A DNA stretch of 64,000 bases from an uncultured Acetatifactor sp. (GCA_910578815.1 CAJTSE010000010.1:1-64000), one strand, 5' to 3'; shown: positions 1-8,879, numbered from the stretch's first letter. Notes: generated by a model from the letters alone, not told the origin. Numbers and translations are program-made.

Positions 1-139
1 GAAAATCAGCAAGGTTTTTCTTATGCCATTGATGTAATTATTTAGTGCGTGATGTGAAAAATGTTGCCAAATCGTTGCCAACGCCTAAACAAATTTGTTT
101 GGAAACCGCATAAACACTAGCTTTCTAAAGCCCATTTCA
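1..139. other. non-coding left edge beyond guaA, possible element junction
   Basis: This is the sequence just past the guaA stop codon. It has two direct copies of GTTGCCAA (near 63 and 72) and an AT palindrome, AAACAAATTTGTTT (near 89-102), flanked by CC and GG. The palindrome could be a weak terminator for guaA. No open frame with a start and ribosome site is seen. The guaA 3' end is a known chromosomal attachment site for integrative islands, so short direct repeats here may be integrase arm sites. That is inference; no integrase gene is visible. Confidence 0.35.
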
Positions 140-1681
140 TCACTCGAACTCAATCGTGGCCGGTGGCTTCCCTGTACAGTCATACAGTACCCTGTTGACC
201 CCCTTCACCTCATTCACAATCCGGTTTGTTACTATCCCCAGCACTTCCCAAGGCAGCTGCGCCGCTTCCGCCGTCATGAAGTCGCTGGTACTTACGGCCC
301 GAAGCGCTACTGCATAGTCATAGGTCCTCTCGTCACCCATAACCCCCACAGAACGCATATTTGTCAGAGCTGCAAAATACTGTCCCAGCTCCTTATCAAT
401 GCCGGCTTTCGCCAGTTCCTCACGATAAATATAATCCGCCTCCTGAACAATCCTTACCTTTTCTGCAGTCACCTCACCTATGATACGAACTCCCAGTCCT
501 GGCCCAGGAAACGGCTGACGGGATACCAAATGCTCTGGAATGCCTAATTCCCGTCCCGCCTTCCTGACCTCGTCTTTAAAGAGCATTCGAAGCGGTTCAA
601 TAATTTCCCTGAAGTCAACACAATCCGGCAGACCTCCTACATTATGATGAGACTTAATCACTGCTGACTTTCCCAGCCCCGACTCGATTACATCAGGATA
701 GATCGTACCCTGTACCAAAAAGTCTACCGCACCAATCTTTTTTGCTTCTTCTTCAAACACACGAATAAACTCTTCACCGATAATCTTCCGCTTCTGTTCA
801 GGCTCAATGATCCCTGCAAGCTTTTGGTAAAAACGATCCTGGGCATTGACGCGGATAAAGTTCAGATTATAAGGACCTGTGGGTCCAAAAACATCCTCAA
901 CTTCATCGCCCTCGTTTTTACGGAGCAGACCGTGATCCACAAAAACGCAGGTCAGCTGCTTCCCCACTGCTTTGGCAAGAAGTACTGCCGCGACAGAAGA
1001 ATCAACCCCGCCGGAAAGCGCACACAGCACCTTGCCATTTCCCACCTTATCCCTTACGGCCTGAATGGTTGTCTCCACAAAAGAATCCATTTTCCAATCG
1101 CCCTTGCAGCCGCATATGTTCAGCACAAAATTCCGCAGCATGGTCATGCCTTCCACGGTGTGCATGACCTCCGGGTGAAACTGCACCGCATACAGCCCTT
1201 GCTCCGGGCATTCCATTGCCGCCACCGGGCACACAGGCGTATGCGCCGTCACCCTAAAGTTTTCAGGAGCCTTTTCAATGTAATCGGTGTGACTCATCCA
1301 GCAGATCGTTTTTTCCGACACGCCTGCAAACATTGCAACACTCCGGTCCACCTCCACCTCTGTCTTCCCGTATTCGCTTACAGGCGCCGTCATCACCCTG
1401 CCCCCCAGCAGATGAGCCATCGCCTGCGCACCATAGCAGATTCCCAAAATGGGAATTCCCAAATCAAAGATTTCCTTCCCGCATAGCACGGCATCTTTAC
1501 CGTATACGCTGTTAGGTCCTCCGGTAAAAATAATTCCTTTTGGATTCATTTCCCTGATCATGTCAAGGCTCAGGCTATAAGGATGTACCTCACAATATAC
1601 ATTACACTCTCTGACTCTTCTCGCAATTAGCTGGTTATACTGTCCGCCAAAATCCAGTACAATTACCATTTCTCTTTTCAT
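140..1681 (-). CDS. guaA: GMP synthase (glutamine-hydrolysing)
   Basis: Converts XMP, ATP and glutamine to GMP in the last step of guanine nucleotide synthesis; cytosolic dimer. From the chosen ATG the protein is 513 residues, the usual length. The N-terminal class I amidotransferase has nucleophile Cys82 in GICYGAQ and His169/Glu171 in QFHPE. The ATP-pyrophosphatase loop SGGVDS is at about 223-228, and the C-terminus ends in PPATIEFE, typical of the dimerisation domain. The frame stays open upstream to 1762, but the start at 1681 has AGGAAAT just before it and begins right before the conserved VIVLDFGGQ strand. A strong promoter lies 200 nt upstream, giving a long leader with repeats. Confidence 0.97.
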   Translation of the reverse strand: MKREMVIVLDFGGQYNQLIARRVRECNVYCEVHPYSLSLDMIREMNPKGIIFTGGPNSVYGKDAVLCGKEIFDLGIPILGICYGAQAMAHLLGGRVMTAPVSEYGKTEVEVDRSVAMFAGVSEKTICWMSHTDYIEKAPENFRVTAHTPVCPVAAMECPEQGLYAVQFHPEVMHTVEGMTMLRNFVLNICGCKGDWKMDSFVETTIQAVRDKVGNGKVLCALSGGVDSSVAAVLLAKAVGKQLTCVFVDHGLLRKNEGDEVEDVFGPTGPYNLNFIRVNAQDRFYQKLAGIIEPEQKRKIIGEEFIRVFEEEAKKIGAVDFLVQGTIYPDVIESGLGKSAVIKSHHNVGGLPDCVDFREIIEPLRMLFKDEVRKAGRELGIPEHLVSRQPFPGPGLGVRIIGEVTAEKVRIVQEADYIYREELAKAGIDKELGQYFAALTNMRSVGVMGDERTYDYAVALRAVSTSDFMTAEAAQLPWEVLGIVTNRIVNEVKGVNRVLYDCTGKPPATIEFE

Positions 1682-1710
1682 ATTTCCTCGCATTCCGCCA
1701 CATATGCGGC
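1682..1710 (-). promoter_or_regulatory. hairpin plus Shine-Dalgarno cassette before guaA
   Basis: Read on the minus strand, a small stem (CCGC-ATAT-GTGG) runs directly into GGCGGAATGCGAGGAAAT and the guaA ATG. Almost the same GGCGGAAT-NN-GAGGAAAT-ATG string precedes the clpX-like gene and the Wzt gene. The three genes are unrelated, so the shared string extends well beyond a normal ribosome site. Confidence 0.6.
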
Positions 1711-1790
1711 ACTCACCGCTTTGCAGACTCCTTTTGTCCTTCCTTACGACTCGCTTCGGCACTCACCGCTTTACAGACTTCTTCTGCCTT
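1707..1790 (-). repeat. direct repeat pair in the guaA leader
   Basis: Two copies of about 34 bp lie 50 bp apart (1707-1740 and 1757-1790). They share GTCTG(T/C)AAAGCGGTGAGTGCCG with two mismatches over the best 24 positions. Both are inside the long guaA 5' leader and end in GAGTGCCG just ahead of a hairpin or spacer. I see no purine-riboswitch core in the leader. Function is unknown. Confidence 0.6.
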
Positions 1791-1881
1791 TCAAATACCG
1801 ACAGCACCCCCATCCTCAGATATTCCGGCACAAATAGTACATATACCTGACAAAAATCTTGGAAAGGTACCGCCATGTCTC

Positions 1882-1910
1882 ATTATAAATTAGGAAGGCT
1901 CTTTCGTCAA
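1882..1910 (-). promoter_or_regulatory. sigma-A promoter for guaA
   Basis: On the minus strand TTGACG (1905-1910), a 17-nt spacer and TATAAT (1882-1887). It overlaps the stop codon of the upstream kinase gene and predicts a 5' leader of roughly 190 nt. Confidence 0.75.
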
Positions 1911-2806
1911 AATATTTTTGGCTGCCTTGTCCCGCACCATTTTTCCCACAATTTTTCTTTTTGGTCCATTCCATATTTCAAAATAGACCAAAGAGAGTCC
2001 ACTGCATCAGGGCCATATGTCTGCATATAGGAAATATGTGTAAACACCGCCCCCTGCCAGATTAGATCGTATTCTTTTTGAAAAAGCGTTCTGCCCTCAT
2101 AATATCCATTTAAAAACGCCAGCGCCAAATCAAAACGGTACCGCATCACCCCTGTCTGATGATCAAAATCAACAAACTGCATAATAAATGCCCATCCCAA
2201 ATCCAGATATTTGGAGCCGATTCCCGCATCATCCAAATCAATAAGCACTACTTCCCCGCTGTCTCTGCGCATGGCATTATGCGGGCCTAAGTCCGTATGA
2301 ATCAAACACTGTTCATACAAGGTAAAATCCGGCAGTTCCTCCAGTATCCGGTCGAACTCTTCCTTAAATGGTTTTTCCGAAAACCAGCCGTAAAACTGCG
2401 ATTTGTCCTGTTTCAGACCGGACGGACAGTCATATCCTTGAATTCCATGAAGCTTTGCGGCCAATTTCCCCAGCGAGTATTCATCTTCTTGAATCTCTTC
2501 CAGGTTTTTTCCGGCAATATATTCCATCAGGTAAAACCAATACCCGCCATCGGCCACATAGTTGCATCCGTCGGCTGTGGAAAAGACGGCCGGCGCCATA
2601 TGGCGCCGGTTTCCCAGAAATTCATGTGCCTGTACATTTCCCCTGACTGTGGCCTCTTCCTTTTCACAGGGAATTCCTCGTAGAAAATAATCCCCTTCCA
2701 TTGTTCTAATGTGGCATAAAATGCGCTCCGTCTGCTCATGAAAGCGCTCTACAATTAAAAAATCTGAAATATTCCAATGCGCCAATACGGCTTTGATCCG
2801 TTCCAC
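1907..2806 (-). CDS. aminoglycoside phosphotransferase-fold kinase, substrate unknown
   Basis: A 299-residue member of the APH/choline-kinase superfamily. It shows the catalytic-loop motif HTDLGPHN (about 170-177), the metal-binding Asp in VLIDLDDAG (Asp190) and a hinge FYLMEYIAG near 91-99. Relatives include antibiotic kinases, CotS/YutH spore-coat proteins and small-molecule kinases. The start is GTG at 2806 with a weak ribosome site; no better start is near. It lies 59 nt after pdaA on the same strand, so a sporulation role of the CotS type is possible but unproven. Confidence 0.7.
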   Translation of the reverse strand: MERIKAVLAHWNISDFLIVERFHEQTERILCHIRTMEGDYFLRGIPCEKEEATVRGNVQAHEFLGNRRHMAPAVFSTADGCNYVADGGYWFYLMEYIAGKNLEEIQEDEYSLGKLAAKLHGIQGYDCPSGLKQDKSQFYGWFSEKPFKEEFDRILEELPDFTLYEQCLIHTDLGPHNAMRRDSGEVVLIDLDDAGIGSKYLDLGWAFIMQFVDFDHQTGVMRYRFDLALAFLNGYYEGRTLFQKEYDLIWQGAVFTHISYMQTYGPDAVDSLWSILKYGMDQKEKLWEKWCGTRQPKIF

Positions 2807-2865
2807 TTTATCTCACTTTCTGCAGGTGCTCTCCACAATCCATCTTGCGAGGCGAAAGGTATCTG

Positions 2866-3870
2866 TCAATTCTCAACACCCCTTTCCCCCTCAACGAAAT
2901 CTGCCAGGGGTCTAAAGGTATATCCCATCTCTTCCCATTTTGTCAGAACCTCATCCAAAATTTCCCCGTTCGTTTTGGAGGTGCTGTGAAGCAGTACGAC
3001 AGCACCCGGATGCACCCTGCCCATCAGTTTTTCCATGGCCTCTTCATGGCTGGGCTGTGCGTCTGTATTCCAGTCTACATAGGCAAGACTCCAGAAAAAA
3101 GTTGAATATCCCATGTCTTTTGCCATCTGCAGATTTGCAGTGTTATATTTTCCCTGAGGCGGCCTGTAATACATAGCCATATCCGAACCGGTAACTTCCT
3201 TGCACAGAGCGGCCACATCCTCCATTTCCCTGCGGAAGGATTCCTCATCCGAAATCTTCGACATGTCTGGATGGTGATATGTATGGTTTCCAATCGTATG
3301 ACCGTCTCCCACCATGCGTTTTGCAATATCCGGTGCTGATTCCAGGAAATGGCCCACCACAAAAAAAGTAGCAGGCGCACTGTGCGCCTTCAACGCATCC
3401 AGTATGGCTTCCGTATTTCCGTTCTCATAACCGCAGTCAAAGGTAAGATACAGCACCTTTTCATCCCCGTCTGCCATATAATAAGCATTATACTGTTTCA
3501 TTTCATCCACAGTGGCATTTCCCGTGGGCTTCTCTCCATTCTGTCCAAACCCAAGCCCCCAGTTTTCCGTATCCGCCAGCAGTCCGGCCTGCTCCGAAAG
3601 AATTTGATCTGCGCTTCCTCCTGCACCCGCCTGCTCTGTCCAGCTGCCTGTGCCCCCTTCGCCAGCCGCCATCTGCTCTGCCGCCTCTTTTTGATCTGCC
3701 AGCGCCGTCTGCCCTGCGGCCTCCTGAGCTTCTATCATAGACTGTGCCGTGGCTCTTCCCAGAAAAAACATTGCCACTAAAAAAACTGCTGTGGGAATGA
3801 CCTTTTTCCAGTTAATATGTTCATTGTGAATGATCTTATCCAATTCGTCTTTTACAAAAATCGTTCTCAT
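2866..3870 (-). CDS. pdaA: polysaccharide deacetylase, PdaA-type (delta-lactam)
   Basis: Carbohydrate esterase family 4 enzyme, 334 residues. The known role of PdaA is to remove the N-acetyl group of muramic acid so that muramic delta-lactam can form in spore cortex, the mark read by germination enzymes. One membrane segment (about 25-43) anchors it outside the cell, followed by a low-complexity Ala/Glu/Gly linker. Motifs are TFDCGYENG (143-151, the PdaA variant of TFDDG), HTIGNHTYHH (191-200), RPPQGKYN (236-243), FFWSLAYVDW and VVLLHSTS. The ATG at 3870 has GAGG four bases upstream; the frame is open 18 bp further. It supports a spore-forming host. Confidence 0.9.
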   Translation of the reverse strand: MRTIFVKDELDKIIHNEHINWKKVIPTAVFLVAMFFLGRATAQSMIEAQEAAGQTALADQKEAAEQMAAGEGGTGSWTEQAGAGGSADQILSEQAGLLADTENWGLGFGQNGEKPTGNATVDEMKQYNAYYMADGDEKVLYLTFDCGYENGNTEAILDALKAHSAPATFFVVGHFLESAPDIAKRMVGDGHTIGNHTYHHPDMSKISDEESFRREMEDVAALCKEVTGSDMAMYYRPPQGKYNTANLQMAKDMGYSTFFWSLAYVDWNTDAQPSHEEAMEKLMGRVHPGAVVLLHSTSKTNGEILDEVLTKWEEMGYTFRPLADFVEGERGVEN

Positions 3871-3880
3871 AAGGCCTCGC

Positions 3881-3910
3881 ATATACATTATTTTTTATCA
3901 TGTATATGCG
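3881..3910 (-). promoter_or_regulatory. perfect inverted repeat before pdaA
   Basis: GCATATACAT and ATGTATATGC are perfect inverted arms around an AT-rich loop. The repeat lies between the ABC-F stop and the pdaA ribosome site. There is no U-tract after the stem, so it is not a clear terminator. It could control pdaA translation or be a protein site. Confidence 0.5.
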
Positions 3911-3930
3911 CGAAGAATGCAGGACAGACG

Positions 3931-5982
3931 CTAAGACATACCTTCCAGCTCCGTCTCTGCCTCCACCATCCGCTCCAAAAGACTCTCCTGATTCTTTTCT
4001 TCTTCCTCAATGGCTGTCTGAATCTCCATCAGCTTCGGATAATCGCTGGCAAGCGCCGGATCCACAAGCTGCAGCTTCAGCTCCGACAGCCTCTCCTCGC
4101 TTTTTGCAAGCAGCTTTTCATATTTTTCCAGCTGACTCTGCAGCCGGGAGCGAATTTTACCCGGATTATAATAAGTTTTCTTATCAAAAACATCGTTCAG
4201 GGTAGGTGCAGCGTCACATGAGGAACCATCTCCGGCAGAAGCCCCCTTTTCGGCATTGCTGCCTCTTTGTCCTGGCCCTGCTTCCTGACGCCCGGAAGCC
4301 ATCCCCGGCCCGGTTTTTCCGCCGACGGGCCTTACTGCCCCAATACCGCCATCTAACTTACCGGCTTCCTTCTGCTTCTCTGCCAGATAGTCCTCATAAT
4401 TCATCTTATACTGCTTAACATCCGTCTGTGAAAACTCCAGAATCCCCGTGGCAATCCGACTGATAAAGTATCTATCGTGAGAAACAAACAGTACGGTGCC
4501 TTCGTATTCGTTCAGCATCTTTTCCAGAGCTTCCTTGCCAATAATATCCATATGATTGGTAGGCTCGTCCAGAATCAGCAGATTTGGTTTTGTCTGCAGC
4601 ATCTTGCAAAGAGAAAGTCTCACTTTCTCGCCGCCTGAAAGCTGTCCCATCTTTTTCATCACGTCCTCACCGGAAAACAGAAATCCTCCCAGGGCGCTGC
4701 GAACTTCTTCCCGTACATAATTAGGATACATTTCCCAGAAATTATCCAAAACCGTCTGCTCCGGGTCTGCATCATCTAAAACCGCTTTCTGCTGATCAAA
4801 GTACCCCCATTCTACATTTTGTCCGATTCTAAATTCACCGCCCAGAGAAGGGACCTCCCCGATCAGGGTCTTTAAAAGGGTTGATTTTCCCTTACCGTTC
4901 TCTCCGATAACGGCAAGGCGTTCCTTTTTTTGCAGCAGAAAGGACACCCGGCTCAGCACATGGTCATAGCCGATGGCCAGCTCCTTGGCCTGCACCACAT
5001 TGGTATAACTCTCGATCCTGGGCGTGTACCTGGCATGAAATGCCCTCGTATCAAAGCGCCGGGGTTTTTCAATCTTTACCATATGCTCAATGGCCATACG
5101 CTTGGAATGGGTCGCCGCTACTTTGGAGGGCGTATTTTTCCATTTTTCAATCCACTCGGTAAGGCGCTTGATTTCTTTCTGCTGTTCCTCATAATCCTTC
5201 TCCTGCTTGATCAGCGCCTCTTCCTTCTGCTTCATAAATGCCGTATACCCACCTGGATAACGCTTCATTTCATGGTATTCGATCTCATAGGTCACATCAA
5301 TTACCCGATCCAGAAACATCCGGTCATGGGATACTATTATGACAGCCTTGTCATAGTTTTTCAAATAGCCCTCCAGCCATTCAATCGTAGGCAGGTCAAG
5401 ATGGTTGGTTGGCTCGTCTAGCAGCATAATATCCGGCCTGCAAAGCAACAGCTTAATAAAAGCCACCTTGGTCTGCTGCCCCCCCGAAAAGCTGCCGATG
5501 GGCCGCTGCAGGTCTTCTAGTGCAAATCCGAACCGCTGAAACATAATCTCCATATCCTGCTGCCAGGAATATCCCCGCATGGCTTCCATCTGTCTCTGCA
5601 GACTGTCGTACTCATTCATAAGCACCTGAGTGCCGGAAGTCTTCATCTCTTCTTCCAGCTCACTCATCCTCTTTTCACAGGCAAACACCGATGCAAATGC
5701 TTTTTTAATTTCTTCTTCCACCGTTACTTCCCTGTCTTCAAAATTTACCTGGCGCAGAAAGCCAATCTCCTGCTTTCCCGCCATGGTTATGCCGCAGTCT
5801 TCATCACTGTCTAAATTGCTCATGGTAATGTCCCCGGCAATAAGCTTCAAAAGCGTCGTCTTCCCGCATCCGTTTCTTCCAACAATAGCAATCTTTTCAT
5901 TATCACGCACTTCAAAATTTGCGTCACGCAGTATTGTATCTGCCCCATACTGAACCAACGCGTGCTTTATCTGATACCTCAT
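3931..5982 (-). CDS. ABC-F family ATPase (ribosome-associated type)
   Basis: A 683-residue soluble protein with two nucleotide-binding domains and no membrane segments, the ABC-F layout. Domain 1 has GRNGCGKTT, SFSGGQQ and LLDEPTNHLD; domain 2 has GENGKGKST, LSGGEK and ILDEPTNHMD. A charged linker, then a Gly/Ala-rich stretch (about 555-600) and a C-terminal coiled coil (about 620-680) follow, as in Uup/YdiF-like members. ABC-F proteins act at the ribosomal E site in translation quality control or antibiotic protection. The ATG at 5982 has AGAGG eight bases upstream; the frame extends to 6036 only through a TTG. A short reading frame and a hairpin precede it. Confidence 0.9.
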   Translation of the reverse strand: MRYQIKHALVQYGADTILRDANFEVRDNEKIAIVGRNGCGKTTLLKLIAGDITMSNLDSDEDCGITMAGKQEIGFLRQVNFEDREVTVEEEIKKAFASVFACEKRMSELEEEMKTSGTQVLMNEYDSLQRQMEAMRGYSWQQDMEIMFQRFGFALEDLQRPIGSFSGGQQTKVAFIKLLLCRPDIMLLDEPTNHLDLPTIEWLEGYLKNYDKAVIIVSHDRMFLDRVIDVTYEIEYHEMKRYPGGYTAFMKQKEEALIKQEKDYEEQQKEIKRLTEWIEKWKNTPSKVAATHSKRMAIEHMVKIEKPRRFDTRAFHARYTPRIESYTNVVQAKELAIGYDHVLSRVSFLLQKKERLAVIGENGKGKSTLLKTLIGEVPSLGGEFRIGQNVEWGYFDQQKAVLDDADPEQTVLDNFWEMYPNYVREEVRSALGGFLFSGEDVMKKMGQLSGGEKVRLSLCKMLQTKPNLLILDEPTNHMDIIGKEALEKMLNEYEGTVLFVSHDRYFISRIATGILEFSQTDVKQYKMNYEDYLAEKQKEAGKLDGGIGAVRPVGGKTGPGMASGRQEAGPGQRGSNAEKGASAGDGSSCDAAPTLNDVFDKKTYYNPGKIRSRLQSQLEKYEKLLAKSEERLSELKLQLVDPALASDYPKLMEIQTAIEEEEKNQESLLERMVEAETELEGMS

Positions 5983-6013
5983 TTTTATACCTCTTGCACG
6001 TATACCAATCAAT

Positions 6014-6038
6014 ATTTGAAAGTGCTCTTCTTTCAAAT
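6014..6038 (-). promoter_or_regulatory. hairpin in the ABC-F leader
   Basis: ATTTGAAAG and CTTTCAAAT form perfect 9-bp arms around a 7-nt loop, 32 nt before the ABC-F start codon. The same TTGAAA...TTTCAA hairpin type recurs upstream of the Wzt gene and of the glycosyltransferase gene that starts at 60652. Confidence 0.55.
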
Positions 6039-6078
6039 TTCGGTTCTTGCTGCCTTAGCCGGCTTGTCCCTGCTGAAA

Positions 6079-6096
6079 TCAAACATCGGCTTTCAT
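6079..6096 (-). CDS. possible five-residue leader peptide (MKADV)
   Basis: ATG AAA GCC GAT GTT TGA is preceded by GGGAGGAACG, a good ribosome site. Its ATG overlaps the TGA of the upstream acyltransferase gene (ATGA). It sits 96 nt before the ABC-F start, with a hairpin in between. Antibiotic-responsive ABC-F genes are often controlled by such short leaders, so this is a candidate attenuator. It could equally be chance. Confidence 0.3.
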   Translation of the reverse strand: MKADV

Positions 6097-6929
6097 CGTT
6101 CCTCCCTATGGCCCCCTGTAGTCCCACGGAATAAATGCCCCTTTGCAACCCCAAATTTTTTCCCTTCCAACAGATACCTTTTCATGTTCCGCTGAAGTGT
6201 GGTGACTTCCGGTAAATTTTCGTCAATCGTTTCAAATCCCGGAAAAATCCATCCCATATACCAGACTGCATCATAGTTTACCACGTCTATTTCAAACAAA
6301 TTCTGAAATGCAATAATATTGGAATCTTCATTTAAAAGCTCCTTTAGTTCTGGCATTAACATCCATGTGTCACATGTCCTGCTGACGTTTTCCCATTCAG
6401 GATAATATTTTTTAAGGAATTTATCAAATTCCCTCAGCGAAAGAGCAACTGACTCTTTACTCATATCTGCATCCGACGGAATATGGATCGCAATTTCTCT
6501 CTCTTCCCCGTCAACAAGTTCATACTCCAGAGCCCCGATACGATATTCGCACAAAGAAACCTGACGCGGAAACCACCATGCCCAAACGAAATTATAATCT
6601 TGATAAGTCTTGAAGCGGTCCCGCAAAAACCTGGTGCAAAATTTCATGGTAGCAATAAATATATCATCCGATATTCCACGTTTTACATACTCTTCATACG
6701 AATAAGTACTGACAATATGCAGCAGCTCCCACAATATTTTGACTCCTGCCGGATCATCCCCCAGCAGCTCCTGCAGCTTTTGGATTCCTTCTTTCCATTG
6801 ACTGTGATTTAATATCTGCTCGGTCAAATCACCCGAAACTTCAATATCCCTGCTGCTTTCATAATCAGCCAGCCGTTTTTCCACTTCTTCGGGAATTTCC
6901 AATAATCTCACTAGCTCCATTGTTTTCAT
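6093..6929 (-). CDS. acyltransferase domain protein (GNAT-like), function unknown
   Basis: A 278-residue soluble protein. The central segment IHIPSDADMSKESVALSL followed by FLKKYYPEW, a WMLMPELKELL strand and SNIIAFQNLFEI fits the GNAT-like C-terminal domain of proteins annotated only as acyltransferase domain-containing; the first 120 residues are mostly helical and match the N-terminal domain of that family. The substrate is unknown. The ATG at 6929 has AGGA seven bases upstream, and a good promoter lies about 80 bp before it. Its stop overlaps a possible leader peptide for the ABC-F gene, so the two genes are probably cotranscribed. Confidence 0.6.
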   Translation of the reverse strand: MKTMELVRLLEIPEEVEKRLADYESSRDIEVSGDLTEQILNHSQWKEGIQKLQELLGDDPAGVKILWELLHIVSTYSYEEYVKRGISDDIFIATMKFCTRFLRDRFKTYQDYNFVWAWWFPRQVSLCEYRIGALEYELVDGEEREIAIHIPSDADMSKESVALSLREFDKFLKKYYPEWENVSRTCDTWMLMPELKELLNEDSNIIAFQNLFEIDVVNYDAVWYMGWIFPGFETIDENLPEVTTLQRNMKRYLLEGKKFGVAKGHLFRGTTGGHREER

Positions 6930-7005
6930 AAGCGTATCCTATACCTGAAGCCTTTCCAGCTTTTTACTTAATTCTCCTGACAAATCCTTTTCTTTGACAC
7001 GTAAT

Positions 7006-7034
7006 ACTATATATCAGTTTACGGTTGCTTGCAA
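7006..7034 (-). promoter_or_regulatory. sigma-A promoter for the acyltransferase/ABC-F genes
   Basis: On the minus strand TTGCAA (7029-7034), a 17-nt spacer and TATAGT (7006-7011). A GCTTGCAAGC palindrome covers the -35 element and might be an operator. Confidence 0.6.
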
Positions 7035-7098
7035 GCGGTAAATTTGGTTCCTACGTCACTTCCGTTATCTCATATCCTGTTCCGCCGTCATAACCTGT

Positions 7099-8817
7099 TT
7101 ACACTCCGATCATCACGTCAAAGGTTCCCTGAAGGTCTAGCTGGCCGTAACCCCACTCCCGATTAGGATAGGTCATGTCATAATTTCTGGATGCCCCGCG
7201 GATAAAATAGTTTTTAATTTCCCGGCTTTCCACCAGTGAATTATTTCCCTCCACCACCGCCCACTGCATAAACTGAGCCACTGCGCCTGCCGTAATGGCT
7301 GCGGCGTAGCTGCTGCCTGTCTGTTTTCCCTGAGGTACGGAAATATTAACTCCCGGAGCGGCAAATGCCGGATTAATCTCCCCTGTCCGGGTAAATCCCC
7401 TGCCTGATTCGATGTAAAAACTTTTACTGGCCCCGTCATAGGTAGATACGCTGATTACATCTGTAGCCATTGCAGGCTCCGTCAGTGTAGTATAAGGAGA
7501 AGGTTTTAAAAAGGCCGCCTCGGCGTTCAGGAACTGCCTGACCGGCAGCCATATATTAAACTGTCCGTTGTGTATTTCTCTCACGGGCTCCACGGTAAAC
7601 GTCCAGATTCCGGCCGTAGGAGCCTGTATTCGCAGGGTAATCAATTCCTCGCCTGAAGTGGGTTCCACCAGGATCCCGGCTATCGTGACCTTTGTTCGCT
7701 CATAAATAAATCCGTAAGTAATAATATCCTGCACTCCTAAGCGAATAGGCGGAATGGTCTCACCACCGGGAGAACGTACGGAAACCGTATAAATATCGGG
7801 CAGGTTTCCCCATAGCTGCATTAAAAATCCTTCCGATTCCCGGCCTACTCTGACTTCCACCACTTCCCTGCCGGCACTTGCACTTTCCGGACTGTTCAGG
7901 TTTCCTTGATAATGATGAGCGGCATTTCCCTCGTTGCCGCCGCAAACTACCACTGCCCGGCTTCGCCTGACCGCCAGAGCGTCCAGATAGCGTGACAGTG
8001 CGGAACTGCCGCTGTGATCTCCATAATTGGTTCCCAAGCCGATACAATATACCACCGGTCTTTCAAAAGGCCTGGCAAATCGGTTTCCATACATAACCCC
8101 CAGCATAATGTCGTTTTCCTGATATGCCGGTACGCTTCGGGGAATCAAATAAAACTCACGGAAATAATCTTTACATTCCTTCAGTTTTACTACCACAATA
8201 TCTGCCTCCGGCGCCGCCCCCACGTAATTCATCCCGTTGTCCAGCGTACTGCCTGCCGCCACAGCCGCAAGGTCACTGCCATGACCGATTTCGTCCCTGC
8301 TGGGTACGATTTCATATGGGTTTTCCGACTGCAATGCCCGATTAATGTCTTCCCGGCTGTACTCACTGCCGAAAAAAAGTCCCTCCGGAGCCGTCCCCGT
8401 CTGTATGGTTTGATCCCATATGGCAAGAATGCGGCTGCTTCCGTCCCGGTTGCGAAATACAGGGCTGGTATAATCAATCCCGGTATCAATCAGCACAATT
8501 ACGCACCCCCGGCCCGTGAGACTCAAGGGCTCTCTCTGAACCTGCGTTATACCGCTGATGATAAGGCTGTTGGGATCAAAGGAAGCGGCTCCAGCCCCCG
8601 ATTCCTGCATCAGCCCATAAAGTTTTGGCATGGCTCTGTGGTCAAAAAAATATTCGTTGGGATCGGGTAAAGACTGCCTGTTCAAGTAAGCAATATTATA
8701 ATAATCCTCTATGCTGATATAACAGGAAACTCCCCGTTCCTCCGTAAAGCGGCTCACGGCATAGTCCGTGATCACGTCAAAGTATTCATTGGAAAGAATG
8801 CTGTCCCGGCATGCCAT
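7099..8817 (-). CDS. Csp-type subtilisin-like serine protease (spore germination)
   Basis: S8 family peptidase of 572 residues, close in layout to the clostridial CspA/B/C proteins that process the cortex lytic enzyme SleC and sense germinants. A short pro-domain is followed by the catalytic domain with Asp111 (LIDTGID), His179 (EIGHGSDL), an oxyanion Asn in CGGNEGN and Ser503 (TGSSYAAA). All three catalytic residues are present, so it is not one of the known pseudoproteases. An insertion of about 150 residues before the Ser corresponds to the Csp jelly-roll domain. No signal peptide is seen. ATG at 8817 has AGAGG upstream; TTG at 8823 is the alternative. The ribosome site lies in the 3' arm of a terminator-like hairpin. 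Confidence 0.85.
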   Translation of the reverse strand: MACRDSILSNEYFDVITDYAVSRFTEERGVSCYISIEDYYNIAYLNRQSLPDPNEYFFDHRAMPKLYGLMQESGAGAASFDPNSLIISGITQVQREPLSLTGRGCVIVLIDTGIDYTSPVFRNRDGSSRILAIWDQTIQTGTAPEGLFFGSEYSREDINRALQSENPYEIVPSRDEIGHGSDLAAVAAGSTLDNGMNYVGAAPEADIVVVKLKECKDYFREFYLIPRSVPAYQENDIMLGVMYGNRFARPFERPVVYCIGLGTNYGDHSGSSALSRYLDALAVRRSRAVVVCGGNEGNAAHHYQGNLNSPESASAGREVVEVRVGRESEGFLMQLWGNLPDIYTVSVRSPGGETIPPIRLGVQDIITYGFIYERTKVTIAGILVEPTSGEELITLRIQAPTAGIWTFTVEPVREIHNGQFNIWLPVRQFLNAEAAFLKPSPYTTLTEPAMATDVISVSTYDGASKSFYIESGRGFTRTGEINPAFAAPGVNISVPQGKQTGSSYAAAITAGAVAQFMQWAVVEGNNSLVESREIKNYFIRGASRNYDMTYPNREWGYGQLDLQGTFDVMIGV

Positions 8818-8826
8818 AAACAAAAA

Positions 8827-8860
8827 CCTCTTTCGCTTTCTTTATCTTACGCGAAAGAGG
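8827..8860 (-). terminator. terminator hairpin that also contains the csp ribosome site
   Basis: Perfect 10-bp arms (CCTCTTTCGC / GCGAAAGAGG) with a 14-nt loop, followed on the minus strand by TTTTTGTTT. It lies between the small FakA-like gene and csp. The 3' arm carries the AGAGG that serves csp, so the fold would end upstream transcripts and mask csp translation in any read-through. Confidence 0.75.
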
Positions 8861-8879
8861 GGAAAATGTGACTTACAGT

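Noticed and set aside
1682..1880. A purine riboswitch in the long guaA leader
   Set aside because: The conserved purine-aptamer core is not found; only direct repeats and a small stem are present.
1907..2806. An aminoglycoside resistance gene
   Set aside because: The APH-type fold is clear, but nothing in the sequence or neighbours points to antibiotic substrates.
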